A stretch of 39,043 nucleotides of DNA, from NCBI GenBank assembly GCA_026705765.1, contig JAPPAB010000163.1, forward strand, positions 1 through 39,043, given 5' to 3'. The position numbers were made by a program, and so were the translations under genes. The notes below the pieces were generated by a model, which saw only the letters and a program-made list of their open reading frames with translations, did no database searches and was not told the origin of the DNA. This DNA comes from Gemmatimonadota bacterium (lineage in GTDB: Bacteria; Latescibacterota; UBA2968). Each line of letters begins with the position of its first letter. Position 1 is the first letter of the stretch. Below, one piece after another: positions 27,836 through 36,103 of this stretch.

Positions 27836-29176
27836 TCATGCGTCATTTTCAGATGTGTCTTCAGTAGAATGTATATTCTCTGCCTCTGCTTGCAAACGCG
27901 CCTGTTCTTCGCGGTAAGCAGACACTTTTGCATCGACCATTTCCTGCGCAACCTCTCGCAATTTTTCAGCTGTCGTCTCGCCGATACCAGGCACATTGAG
28001 CAACGTATTCAAAGGTACTCGGACGATGTCATTGGCAGACAAAATACCCGAGGCCTCCAGGCGATTTCGCGTCACTTGACCCGTGCCGGGTACTTCGACC
28101 AATGGCACCGTCGTCGCCAGACGTTCGGCTTGTATTTCGTCATAACGGGTTTCCGTCATAATATCGACGTGCCAACCTGTCAACTGTGATGCCAAACGCG
28201 CATTCTGACCCTCTTTTCCAATAGCCAGAGAAAGCTGATCATCATCGACTATAGCCGACATGCGTTTTTCACGCCGGTCAATCACCACGCGGCGAACTGT
28301 GGCAGGGTTCAACGCACGTGACAAAAAGATCGCTTCATCTTCACTCCAGGGCACAATATCTATGCGTTCGCTACTCAATTCACGCACCACGGCCTGTACG
28401 CGCGAGCCTTTCATACCCACGCAAGCCCCTACGGGATCAATACGCGCATCATTGGAGTAAACAGCTATTTTGGCCCGCACACCCGGTTCGCGAGAAACGG
28501 CTTTTATTTCTATAACACCTTCATAAATTTCGGGAACCTCAAGCTGGAAGAGCTTTTCGAGAAATGCGGGATGTGTACGGCTCAATACCACCTGGGGACC
28601 TTTGGCTGTACGCAAAACATCGTGCAAATAGGCGCGAATGGGGTCCCCTTGCCGATAGCGTTCTTTTCTGATTTGCTCCTTAAGCGGAATAACAGCTTCT
28701 GTTCGCCCCAGGTTGACGAGAATGTCGCCCCGACTAATTTGCTGCACAGTTCCCGAAATAATTTCTCCAACACGCCCCTGATAATCTTCGTAGATTTTCT
28801 CGCGCTCGGCTTCTCTGACTCTCTGGACGAGTACCTGCCTTGTCGTTTGAATCGCATTGCGCCCAAAATCGGCAAAGTTGAGGCGGAGTCTCACTTCTCC
28901 ACCCACCTTTGCATCGGTATCTGCTTTGCGCGCCTGTGTAACGCCAATTTGGTTTCCCGGGTCTTCGACTGAGTCATCGGCGACGATTTCTTTGATCGCT
29001 TCAACGATGATCTCACCAGAGTTGTTATCGAAGTTGACCTCGACATTATCCCCGGTTCCAAACCGCTTTTTTGCCGCAGAGATTAGCCCCATTTCAAGGG
29101 TTTCGATAACCAGATCGCGGTTGACATTTTTTTCCTGGGCAATTTGCCTTAACGCTTCGAGAACTTCGTAATTCAA
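27836..29176 (-). CDS. nusA: Transcription termination/antitermination factor NusA
   Basis: This RNA polymerase-associated elongation factor governs pausing, termination and antitermination. The frame is open further, to 29197, but a TTG at 29176 has AGGAGG eight bases upstream and yields the family N-terminus (NYEVLEALRQIAQEKNV), so 446 residues are preferred. Domains: N-terminal RNAP-binding (1-120), S1 (about 128-195, GEIISGTVQQISRGDILVNL), KH1 with GACVGMKGSRV, KH2 with SLAIGKEGQNARLASQLTG, and a C-terminal helix-hairpin-helix pair (VPGTGQVTRNRLEASGI, VPGIGETTAEKL). An acidic tail ends the protein. Confidence 0.96.
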   Translation of the reverse strand: MNYEVLEALRQIAQEKNVNRDLVIETLEMGLISAAKKRFGTGDNVEVNFDNNSGEIIVEAIKEIVADDSVEDPGNQIGVTQARKADTDAKVGGEVRLRLNFADFGRNAIQTTRQVLVQRVREAEREKIYEDYQGRVGEIISGTVQQISRGDILVNLGRTEAVIPLKEQIRKERYRQGDPIRAYLHDVLRTAKGPQVVLSRTHPAFLEKLFQLEVPEIYEGVIEIKAVSREPGVRAKIAVYSNDARIDPVGACVGMKGSRVQAVVRELSSERIDIVPWSEDEAIFLSRALNPATVRRVVIDRREKRMSAIVDDDQLSLAIGKEGQNARLASQLTGWHVDIMTETRYDEIQAERLATTVPLVEVPGTGQVTRNRLEASGILSANDIVRVPLNTLLNVPGIGETTAEKLREVAQEMVDAKVSAYREEQARLQAEAENIHSTEDTSENDA

Positions 29177-29197
29177 GTGAGGTTCCTCCTCGACCAA

Positions 29198-29638
29198 TTA
29201 CAACTCAAAATGCACAGTGGCTTTCTGAATTTTTGCGCGTTCAATAGTGGTTCGTTCACCCTGTAACTCGACATCGAGATAGTCGGATTGGACCTGTAAT
29301 AGCGTTCCAACCGCAACACCGAGGCCATCTACAACAAGGCGCAGTGCTTTGCCAACCACCCGCTCAAAATCGCGGTCCGTCTTCAAGGGACGCGTCAAAC
29401 CCGGAGATGATACTTCGAGCAGATATCTGCCATCAATCGGATCTCGCGTATCCAATATATCTGCAATATCCCGACTGAGTGCAGCACATTCGTCAACTGT
29501 AATACCATCGGGACGATCGACAAAGATGCGTAAGGTTTTTCGTCTGTGATCGCCAGAGACAGCCAACTCAACCAACTCGACATCCCGACGATTGAGAAGC
29601 GGAAGAATCAGATGGGTCAGGGTGTCTTCAATAAGCAT
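29198..29638 (-). CDS. rimP: Ribosome maturation factor RimP
   Basis: This protein acts in 30S assembly and heads the nusA operon. The family core is visible: LVELAVSGDHRRKTLRIFVD, GITVDECAALSRDIADILD, YLLEVSSPGLTRPLKTDRDF. The ATG at 29638 gives 146 residues, the usual size. The frame is open to an ATG at 29746, which would add 36 atypical residues and would begin only seven bases after a terminator stem, leaving no room for a promoter. The shorter start is therefore preferred although its ribosome site is weak. Confidence 0.9.
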   Translation of the reverse strand: MLIEDTLTHLILPLLNRRDVELVELAVSGDHRRKTLRIFVDRPDGITVDECAALSRDIADILDTRDPIDGRYLLEVSSPGLTRPLKTDRDFERVVGKALRLVVDGLGVAVGTLLQVQSDYLDVELQGERTTIERAKIQKATVHFEL

Positions 29639-29752
29639 TGAATAACTCAAAAATGCCGTTTTATCGCGCGTTGTGGCGTATGGATATCCAGGCTGTGCGC
29701 GTCTCTGTACCTCAATCGGGGTTGGTGTTTCTAAACTATACCCCATATACTC

Positions 29753-29777
29753 AAAAGAGTGGGCAGAAGCCCACTCT
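29753..29777 (-). terminator. Rho-independent terminator between the MerR-family gene and rimP
   Basis: A nine-base perfect stem (AGAGTGGGC / GCCCACTCT) with a four-base loop is followed, in minus-strand sense, by TTTT. It ends the DUF512-der-merR transcript and separates it from the nusA operon, whose promoter must lie between here and 29640. Confidence 0.8.
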
Positions 29778-29823
29778 ATAATCAGAATTTAAATATAAGA
29801 AACTATATAGCATAATGCAAGTT

Positions 29824-30210
29824 TTATTTCCCGGCGACCGACGCCTCTTCCCCTTCTATAAGTTGCTTGAGTTCGAGCAACATGCGCCGTAATTCAACCA
29901 GTGGATTTTCAATATTAGCCGTCGCGTCTTCAATACTCTGATTTTCCCATAAACTGCGGTCTATCTTCAGCCTTTCAACCGCTCCTTGAATCGTGTATTT
30001 CTGGGCGTAGAGCAAGTCCTTAATTGCCAAAATAACCTTGATATTTCGCTCTGTGTACGTGCGATTGCCCGACCGGCCGCGTCTGGGATTCAGTTGAGAA
30101 AATTCCTTCTCCCAAAATCTCAGAACATGGGATTCTACGCCAGTGAGTTCCGATACTTCGCGGATCGAATAATAGAGCTTTTTTATACCGCCTGGACGCA
30201 TAGATATCAC
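29824..30210 (-). CDS. MerR-family transcriptional regulator
   Basis: The 128-residue protein has a typical MerR winged HTH (YYSIREVSELTGVESHVLRF, then EKEFSQLNPRRGRSGNRTYT) and a helix-rich C-terminal dimerisation part without an effector domain or metal-binding Cys. The Trp/Phe-rich FWEKEF region resembles the short MerR proteins often found beside housekeeping genes in many phyla. The GTG at 30210 overlaps the der stop (GTGA); a Met three codons downstream is an alternative start. The target is unknown, and a stem-loop terminator follows. Confidence 0.88.
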   Translation of the reverse strand: MISMRPGGIKKLYYSIREVSELTGVESHVLRFWEKEFSQLNPRRGRSGNRTYTERNIKVILAIKDLLYAQKYTIQGAVERLKIDRSLWENQSIEDATANIENPLVELRRMLLELKQLIEGEEASVAGK

Positions 30211-31511
30211 TTCTTTTTAAATATGATGCGAATGGGTGTTCCGTAAAAGTCGAACGCCTGTCTGAGCCTGCGCTCTAAAAACCGACGATAGTGTACGGGA
30301 ACATCCCCGGGCCGCCTGGTAAAAAAAAGAATGGTTGGCGGTGCACTGCGCGGCATAACGCAGAAAGACATGCGAAAGACCCTTCCATTTTTTGTTGGCG
30401 GAGCAGTTGTTGCATTGAGATGCGTCAAAAAGTCGTTCAATTCACCCGTTGGAATGCGATGGCGGCGTTTTAGTGCCACATCCAGAGCCAGATCGATAAT
30501 GCGCCACGCACGTTGTCCCGTAAGTGCCGAGAGAAAAACAATGGGATAGTTTTCGAGATGTACAAAGCGCGCGCGAATTTGTTGGGCTATTTTGTCGGCT
30601 GTGTGACCGTCTTTTTCAATCAGGTCCCATTTGTTGATGCCCACGATCAGCCCTTTGCCCAGCGCGACAGCGCGTTCTGAGATTTTGACATCCTGTACAG
30701 TACATCCTTCTACTGCATCGACCAGCACAATCGCCACATCGCATCGCTCAAGGCTTTCCACGGTGCGCAGCGAACTGTAAAAATCGACTTGCTCTTTGAT
30801 GCGCGTCCGCCGTCTCAAACCCGCCGTATCAACCAGAATAAATGGCTGTCCGTCGCGTTCCAGCGAGAGGTCAATCGCATCGCGCGTCGTTCCGGGAATC
30901 TCGCTCACCACCACCCGTTCTCGCCCCATCAGGCGATTCACAAAGGTGGATTTGCCCATGTTTGGGCGGCCCAATACCGCAATGCGAGGGGGTAAGTCCT
31001 CTTCCGAATCTCCTTCATCTTCTGGCAAGCATGCGAGGATTTCATCCAGCAAGTCGCCCGATTGCCGTCCATTGATAGCAGAAACACATAGTGGATCGCC
31101 CAAGGCAAGACCGTAAAAGGCCGTGCCATCGGCCTCGTTCTCATCTCTATCGACTTTGTTGACAATCAGCCGATAAGACGCTCCCGAATCGCGGATCTTG
31201 CGCGCCATAATTGCGTCGTAATCCGTAGGTCCAGTCTGTGCATCAACCACAAAAAGCAACAGGTCTGCCTCCCCCAGAGCAAGTTCGACTTGTCGGGAAA
31301 CCAGATCGGCGATTATCTCGTCAGAATTGGGTACATATCCACCCGTATCCACCAGCGTGAAAGTTCTGCCATTCCAGGTACACTGTGCATAGTTGCGATC
31401 GCGCGTGACACCGGGAAAGTCATCCACTACAGCTTTGCGCTCGCCAATCAGCCGGTTAAAGAGTGTTGACTTCCCGACATTTGGCCGCCCCACAATTGCC
31501 ACGACGCCCAT
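30207..31511 (-). CDS. der: Ribosome biogenesis GTPase Der (EngA)
   Basis: This 434-residue protein with two tandem GTPase domains acts in 50S subunit assembly. G domain 1: GRPNVGKST near the N-terminus, then DTGG and NKVD. G domain 2: GRPNMGKST near residue 182, then DTAG and NKWD. The C-terminal KH-like domain contains LNDFLTHLN and ends PIRIIFKKK. An acidic linker (EDEGDSEED) joins the two G domains. It starts three bases after the DUF512 stop and overlaps the MerR gene. Confidence 0.97.
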   Translation of the reverse strand: MGVVAIVGRPNVGKSTLFNRLIGERKAVVDDFPGVTRDRNYAQCTWNGRTFTLVDTGGYVPNSDEIIADLVSRQVELALGEADLLLFVVDAQTGPTDYDAIMARKIRDSGASYRLIVNKVDRDENEADGTAFYGLALGDPLCVSAINGRQSGDLLDEILACLPEDEGDSEEDLPPRIAVLGRPNMGKSTFVNRLMGRERVVVSEIPGTTRDAIDLSLERDGQPFILVDTAGLRRRTRIKEQVDFYSSLRTVESLERCDVAIVLVDAVEGCTVQDVKISERAVALGKGLIVGINKWDLIEKDGHTADKIAQQIRARFVHLENYPIVFLSALTGQRAWRIIDLALDVALKRRHRIPTGELNDFLTHLNATTAPPTKNGRVFRMSFCVMPRSAPPTILFFTRRPGDVPVHYRRFLERRLRQAFDFYGTPIRIIFKKK

Positions 31512-31514
31512 TGC

Positions 31515-32939
31515 CTAATTCTCCATCTGATGTGACGAAATATACGGATGCGCCACAACCTCACTGCCTGCACCCACAAAAGCAGATACACCACCGACGG
31601 CATTTTGAATGGTCTCCACCATATCGTAAGTGCCCACAACAGCCCGACACCCCACCTTTTGCTCCAGGTCTTTGAGCAATAAATCATCTAAAAATAATCC
31701 ATTGTGATTCAGGCAGTTGGGAGGTAAAAGAACAGTCTCATCGCTTCTGATACGGGCATCTATAAGTGCGCGACCAATATCGTTGCCCGACAGCAATCCA
31801 GAAACTGTTATTCCTTCTCCAAGAAAGTGATTGACCACAGGTACAACACGGGCATCAATCCACGAGATTTGGTTCAAACGTTTGACCATTGTATCCAAAA
31901 AATGCATCCCCAGCATACCCGTTACGAGTACAAAGCGCTGCGGTGGCAATGCCAAATTATCGAGTTCTTCAATCCGATTCTCAAATCCATCTATAAAGCG
32001 GCGAACCATGCCGATTCCGTTTTCGACAAGCGGAAATCCATCGTATTCAGACCGCAGCGGCACAGACTGGCCCGTCAACAAATACATTTCATCGCCCAAA
32101 TATACAAAGCGCGTGCCCAGGCGTTTTTTAAACATATCCTGCCATGCTGTTATCTCGCGGATTGCCATAGCAGCATCGGTGTGTGTTACGGGATTCAACC
32201 TGGGAAGATTTTTGCGAAATTTAGTCAATCCCAGTGGCACAACACCCAGGGATTCAACGCGCGGATGCCGCGCTGCAAGATCAAAAACCGTCTGTTTGAG
32301 TGCCCGACCATCATTAATACCCGGGCACAAGACCACTTGTGCGTGCATCTGAATCCCATGTTTGCCCAGAATATCAATCCGATCCAAAACAGGTGTTGCC
32401 CGCCCGCGACCGAGCAATTCCGCTCGCAATTTGGGATCCGTGGCGTGAACCGAGATGTACATTGGGCTCAATTTCTGGTCAATAATGCGCTGAAATTCAT
32501 CCTCAGACAGGTTTGTCAGTGTGACATAAGCCCCGTGTAAAAAAGACAAGCGATAGTCGTCATCCTGGTAATACAGGGTCTTGCGCAGACCTTTGGGCAT
32601 TTGATGCAAAAAGCAAAAAACACACTTGTTATCACACTTGAGAATGGGCATATCTTCAAAATCCACGCCCAAATCGTCTTCAATATCTTTTTCAATTTCA
32701 AATAAAAATCGATCCTCGCCTCGCCGCACTGTGGCCGACACGTCTTCTTCGCCCATGTAAAAACGGTAATCAATGGGATCGCGCACGGGGTGTCCATTGA
32801 TGGTTTCTACGACATCGCCGCGCTGCAACCCAATTGCATCTCCAATCCCATCGGGATGTACCAAACGGATTTGCAAACCGGTATCGACGCGTTCAACACT
32901 GCGCCGACCCTCGACCTGTGCCCCTCTTATAACATCCAT
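31515..32939 (-). CDS. DUF512 family radical-SAM-like protein with N-terminal PDZ-like domain
   Basis: The 474-residue protein has an N-terminal PDZ-like module (about 25-75, IGDAIGLQRGDVVETINGHP). A Cys cluster C102-X3-C106-X2-C109 (KCDNKCVFCF) matches the 4Fe-4S site of radical SAM enzymes, and GLRKTLYYQDDDYRLSFLHG follows. The C-terminal half carries the DUF512 region. The family is widespread beside der but its reaction is not established. SAM-dependent radical chemistry is inferred from the cluster motif. It is the first gene of a unit with der and the MerR gene. Confidence 0.9.
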   Translation of the reverse strand: MDVIRGAQVEGRRSVERVDTGLQIRLVHPDGIGDAIGLQRGDVVETINGHPVRDPIDYRFYMGEEDVSATVRRGEDRFLFEIEKDIEDDLGVDFEDMPILKCDNKCVFCFLHQMPKGLRKTLYYQDDDYRLSFLHGAYVTLTNLSEDEFQRIIDQKLSPMYISVHATDPKLRAELLGRGRATPVLDRIDILGKHGIQMHAQVVLCPGINDGRALKQTVFDLAARHPRVESLGVVPLGLTKFRKNLPRLNPVTHTDAAMAIREITAWQDMFKKRLGTRFVYLGDEMYLLTGQSVPLRSEYDGFPLVENGIGMVRRFIDGFENRIEELDNLALPPQRFVLVTGMLGMHFLDTMVKRLNQISWIDARVVPVVNHFLGEGITVSGLLSGNDIGRALIDARIRSDETVLLPPNCLNHNGLFLDDLLLKDLEQKVGCRAVVGTYDMVETIQNAVGGVSAFVGAGSEVVAHPYISSHQMEN

Positions 32940-33143
32940 TTCGATTCCAGTAATTGATTGCCAGACAATGCACTATTTCAATAACTTAGAAGTATTCCTG
33001 AATTGACAAAAACTTACGATAAAGCCAAAACAAGGTCAAGAGAAAAGCCGACTGACGCGATCTCCACATTTTTAATATCTGACAAGTTCAGAATATCTCT
33101 TTATCTTGGATATAGTCAAAATACACAGAGGAGAACATAGCCT

Positions 33144-33836
33144 ATGTCCGCCCCCCCACGCATCTCAGTCATTATTCCAGTTTTTAACGAGCAAGATGCC
33201 ATAGAAAAGGTAATTGGCGATATTCCCTGTCATTTGCCCACCGAAATCATCGTCGTCGATAATGGGTCAACCGACCAAACTGCAAAATTAGCCGCAGCAA
33301 TGGGCGCACGCATTGTTCGAGAAAATCGCCGTGGATATGGTTCTGCCTGCCTCGCGGGCATAGCAGCAACCAATAATCCGGACATCGTCGTCTTTCTCGA
33401 TGGTGACTACAGCGATCACCCCAACGAAATGCCAGACCTGATTGCACCCATCCTGGAAAACCGAGCCGATCTCGTGATTGGCTCTCGCGTTTTGGGCAAT
33501 AGTGAACCCGGTGCGCTGATGATTCAGGCGCGTTTCGGCAACCGTCTGGCCACCAGCCTCATCAAAATCCTCTTTGGCGTATCCTACACGGATCTGGGAC
33601 CCTTCCGGGCAATTCGCTATTGGGCACTCAGGGACTTAAATATGCAAGATAAAACCTTTGGATGGACAGTAGAAATGCAGGTCAAAGCAGCCAAAAAGGC
33701 GTTAAAAATACAAGAAGTGCCAGTAAGTTATAGAAAACGCATCGGCGTTTCCAAAATTACTGGCACGTTAAAAGGTACTCTTAAGGCAGGGTGGAAAATT
33801 TTATTTACAATTTTTAAGTATTGGTTTACGAGGTGA
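33144..33836 (+). CDS. Family 2 glycosyltransferase (polyprenyl-phosphate sugar transferase type)
   Basis: The 230-residue GT-A fold enzyme starts at ATG behind GAGGAG. Visible are ISVIIPVFNEQDAIEKV (nucleotide-sugar binding strand), IIVVDNGSTDQT, the metal-binding DGDYSD near residue 92, and the acceptor-side region DLGPFRAIR. The compact form without C-terminal membrane helices resembles dolichyl/polyprenyl-phosphate mannosyl- or glucosyltransferases, which make lipid-linked sugar donors. The exact sugar cannot be read from sequence. It stands alone on the plus strand between two minus-strand units. Confidence 0.88.
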   Translation: MSAPPRISVIIPVFNEQDAIEKVIGDIPCHLPTEIIVVDNGSTDQTAKLAAAMGARIVRENRRGYGSACLAGIAATNNPDIVVFLDGDYSDHPNEMPDLIAPILENRADLVIGSRVLGNSEPGALMIQARFGNRLATSLIKILFGVSYTDLGPFRAIRYWALRDLNMQDKTFGWTVEMQVKAAKKALKIQEVPVSYRKRIGVSKITGTLKGTLKAGWKILFTIFKYWFTR

Positions 33837-33863
33837 GAAGGAGAGGGTTTTTCTCACTTTTTT
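33833..33863 (+). terminator. Terminator overlapping the glycosyltransferase stop and zapA 3' end
   Basis: GTGAGAA (33833-33839) pairs with TTCTCAC (33851-33857), followed by six T. The left arm contains the glycosyltransferase stop codon and the right arm contains the zapA stop codon. The T-run is only on the plus strand. Confidence 0.7.
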
Positions 33864-34150
33864 GCGCCATCTATATGCTGCTCCAAACGCCTGAGAGCAT
33901 CATCTATGCGAATGCGATCTTCTCGATGCCGAGTGCGACGATGCACAATTTGATTGGCAATATCAAATGCAGCCATAAGCGCAATCCGAGCGGTATCACC
34001 TGTATTTTCGATCGCGGCAATCAGGTTCATTTTTTCATCGACAAAATTTGAAATTTTAGAGGTATATTCCCCCGACTCCTCACTGCTGAGTACATAGTCA
34101 GAGCCAAAGATCGTCACCTTAGTCTTATGTAAATCATCAGAATGGGCCAT
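33854..34150 (-). CDS. zapA: Cell division protein ZapA
   Basis: The 98-residue protein has the ZapA fold signature: an N-terminal beta segment (KTKVTIFGSDYVLSSEESGE), then YTSKISNFVDEKMNLIAA, then a long helix with RIALMAAFDIANQIVH, and a C-terminal coiled coil. ZapA bundles FtsZ protofilaments at the Z-ring. It is the last gene of the unit bamD, nadD, unknown, zapA, and starts 21 nt after the preceding stop. Confidence 0.9.
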   Translation of the reverse strand: MAHSDDLHKTKVTIFGSDYVLSSEESGEYTSKISNFVDEKMNLIAAIENTGDTARIALMAAFDIANQIVHRRTRHREDRIRIDDALRRLEQHIDGAKK

Positions 34151-34171
34151 AATATAATTTGCTCGTAATTA

Positions 34172-34423
34172 TCACGGCTTTGCCACAAGGTCCATGCGAA
34201 CTACACCATCGGTAGCGGGGACCTCCAATTCCACAATCCACCCCTTAATGACCTCACCTCTTACAACAATTTCTTTGGCTTCTTTTGAAAGGATTTTGGC
34301 ATCTTCTGATACACGTGCCAACGCGCGACACTTGTCATCATCCACACAGAAATAACGCTGAATCCGCGCTTCGGGCATTCCCCCGAGCCTGGGGCATTCG
34401 GCTTCTTGTTTTTCGTCACTCAT
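34172..34423 (-). CDS. Small conserved-context hypothetical protein (83 residues)
   Basis: Not recognised. The frame begins at ATG with an AGG-type site eight bases upstream and fills the gap between nadD and zapA on the same strand. Cys residues at 10, 26 and 32 (AECPRLGG, YFCVDDDKC) could bind a metal. The centre is a charged helix (VSEDAKILSKEAKEIVVRG) and the C-terminus is beta-rich (KGWIVELEVPATDGVVRMDL). No signal peptide or membrane segment is visible. Confidence 0.6.
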   Translation of the reverse strand: MSDEKQEAECPRLGGMPEARIQRYFCVDDDKCRALARVSEDAKILSKEAKEIVVRGEVIKGWIVELEVPATDGVVRMDLVAKP

Positions 34424-34459
34424 AACAGAACCTGTTAAAAGTCGCGAGTCTCTATCCCT

Positions 34460-35047
34460 CTACTTCTGAAGATATAAACCGTGAGTTCTAATATAATCTG
34501 CGACAGCGTCGGGAACAAAAAAAGAAATTGGCCTTCCGGTGCGTACGCGTTCTCTAATCGCCGTTGACGAAATATCCAGCAGAGGTGTTTCAACAAACTG
34601 CATCTTGGACTTGAAAGTGGGATCAACGCGCTCTCGCTCAAAACCCGGCCGTTCAGCCACGAGTACATGAGCCATATCCAATACGCCTTCGGGATTAAAC
34701 CAGTCGCCCATTTCAACGGCATTATCGGCACCAATGATCAAAAATATATCTGTGTCCTCACCCATATTCCTGCGCAAATGACGCAAGGTATCAATCGTAT
34801 AAGATTTCCCGGGGCGCGACAACTCGAATCGGCTCAGTTCGAATCCCGGATAATCGCGCACGGCCAGACTGACCATCCTCGCGCGATCTTCACCCGAAGT
34901 CATCGTGTGTTTGAGCGGCGGGTCGCCCGACGGCATAAACACAACCCGATCGAGCGCGCATTGGAGCATAATTTCCTGCCCGATAATTAAATGCCCGATG
35001 TGAATGGGATCAAATGTCCCCCCGAAGATGCCAACGCACTTTGCCAT
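34460..35047 (-). CDS. nadD: Nicotinate-nucleotide adenylyltransferase
   Basis: This 195-residue enzyme makes deamido-NAD from nicotinate mononucleotide and ATP. The nucleotidyltransferase motif GGTFDPIHIGH (about 9-19), the central FLIIGADNAVEMGDWFNPE and the C-terminal ISSTAIRERVRTGRPISFFV match the NadD family. The length is standard. It follows bamD by 11 nt, and no strong ribosome site is visible. Confidence 0.96.
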   Translation of the reverse strand: MAKCVGIFGGTFDPIHIGHLIIGQEIMLQCALDRVVFMPSGDPPLKHTMTSGEDRARMVSLAVRDYPGFELSRFELSRPGKSYTIDTLRHLRRNMGEDTDIFLIIGADNAVEMGDWFNPEGVLDMAHVLVAERPGFERERVDPTFKSKMQFVETPLLDISSTAIRERVRTGRPISFFVPDAVADYIRTHGLYLQK

Positions 35048-35058
35048 TCTAAGGTTTT

Positions 35059-35814
35059 TCAGTTGGACTGCGCTTTCTTTATTTTTTCCATATCTTCAAT
35101 GACTTTTTTCTTCAACTTCTCGGGCAAATCCCGCCCTATCAACAATGTAAGATCATTGAGCGCCTCGTCGAGCGCTCCAGTCCTAAAATTGACCTGTGCA
35201 ATGATAAAACGCGCCTCTAAAGCAGCCTCTGTGTTGGGATATTCCCTCAATATGCCTTCAGCGTAGAGCTTGGCCGAGGAATAATATTTCCACAGGATAT
35301 AATCGTATGCAATCATGATGTCCTTGCGGGCCAGTTGATTGCGCAAGGCGTTAATTCTATTCTCTGCCAGAGAGACGAGATCGCTTTGTGGATAATCTTC
35401 GATAAACCGCGCAAATTCTCGAATTGCCTTGTGCGTTTCATCCTGATCGTGGTGAATATCGCGCGCATCCTGATAATAACACTCGCCAATCTGGAATCGA
35501 GCTTCGGCGGCATAGGGACTCACGGGATATTCATTGAGCAGGCGTTCGTATTCAAAAATAGCCGTCACATAATCTTTTTGACACTGATAAGCTTTGCCCA
35601 ACCCAAATTGCGCCTCATCTGACAAATGAGACCCGGGAAAATCCGATAGCATATTTCTAAACAATAACTCGGCGTCGTAGCACTTCTTATTTGTCAGTGC
35701 ATCTTGCGCGTCTTTGTAATAAACCTCTGGACTCAATCGCCTGTATTTTTTCTGTGCACACCCCACACTCAACGCGATCAGACACGCACAACAGATATGT
35801 AAAAATCGTCTCAT
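35059..35814 (-). CDS. bamD: Outer-membrane assembly lipoprotein BamD
   Basis: The 251-residue periplasmic lipoprotein has a signal peptide and lipobox-like LSVGC (Cys19 as the lipidated residue). Five or so TPR-like helical pairs follow (YYKDAQDALTNKKCYDAELL, AQFGLGKAYQCQKDYVTAI, ARFQIGECYYQDARDIHHDQ, and more). BamD is the essential lipoprotein partner of BamA in outer-membrane protein insertion, so this supports a diderm envelope. A general TPR lipoprotein is the alternative, but length, lipobox and repeat spacing favour BamD. Confidence 0.85.
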   Translation of the reverse strand: MRRFLHICCACLIALSVGCAQKKYRRLSPEVYYKDAQDALTNKKCYDAELLFRNMLSDFPGSHLSDEAQFGLGKAYQCQKDYVTAIFEYERLLNEYPVSPYAAEARFQIGECYYQDARDIHHDQDETHKAIREFARFIEDYPQSDLVSLAENRINALRNQLARKDIMIAYDYILWKYYSSAKLYAEGILREYPNTEAALEARFIIAQVNFRTGALDEALNDLTLLIGRDLPEKLKKKVIEDMEKIKKAQSN

Positions 35815-35912
35815 AATCCGCCAATCTGCATGATCCTAAAGAACTATTGACATACCACCCTGTCTGATAAACGATGCAGATTCTGTAATGTTCCCCAGTT
35901 TATAGAACAAAA

Positions 35913-35936
35913 AAGGGCGCGTTTTTTTCGCGCTTG
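35913..35936. repeat. GC-rich inverted repeat in the bamD/rbsK divergent spacer
   Basis: GCGCG and CGCGC arms flank a seven-T loop, with an A-run to the left and a short T-run to the right. It looks terminator-like but lies between two divergent genes, where no transcript should end. Its role is unclear; it could be an attenuator or a transcription insulator. Confidence 0.4.
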
Positions 35937-35989
35937 ATTTCAAACTCCCAAAAAGTATAAGACTTTCAGAAAATAAGCAAACCCATCTG

Positions 35990-36052
35990 TCAAGTCAAGA
36001 ATACCGACTTGATAAAAAACATATAATCCCAACCTCTTGACTTACACAAGAG
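35990..36052 (+). promoter_or_regulatory. Two inverted repeats flanking a TATAAT box upstream of the ribokinase gene
   Basis: TCAAGTC (35990-35996) pairs with GACTTGA (36006-36012). CTCTTG (36034-36039) pairs with CAAGAG (36047-36052). TATAAT occurs between them, near 36022. The arrangement looks like a promoter with flanking operator sites. No good -35 hexamer is spaced 17 nt from the TATAAT box, so this is a suggestion only. Confidence 0.4.
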
Positions 36053-36103
36053 ATTTTCGCATGAATGTTGTAAGTGCCTGAACAAAAAGCCAATAGGTTC
36101 TCT

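Noticed and set aside
29639..29746. 36-residue N-terminal extension of rimP
   Set aside because: It would start seven bases after a terminator stem, lacks RimP family resemblance and leaves no promoter space.
31827..32540. 237-codon plus-strand open frame over the DUF512 gene
   Set aside because: Antisense shadow; composition is atypical and the opposite strand has the intact Cys cluster and family motifs.
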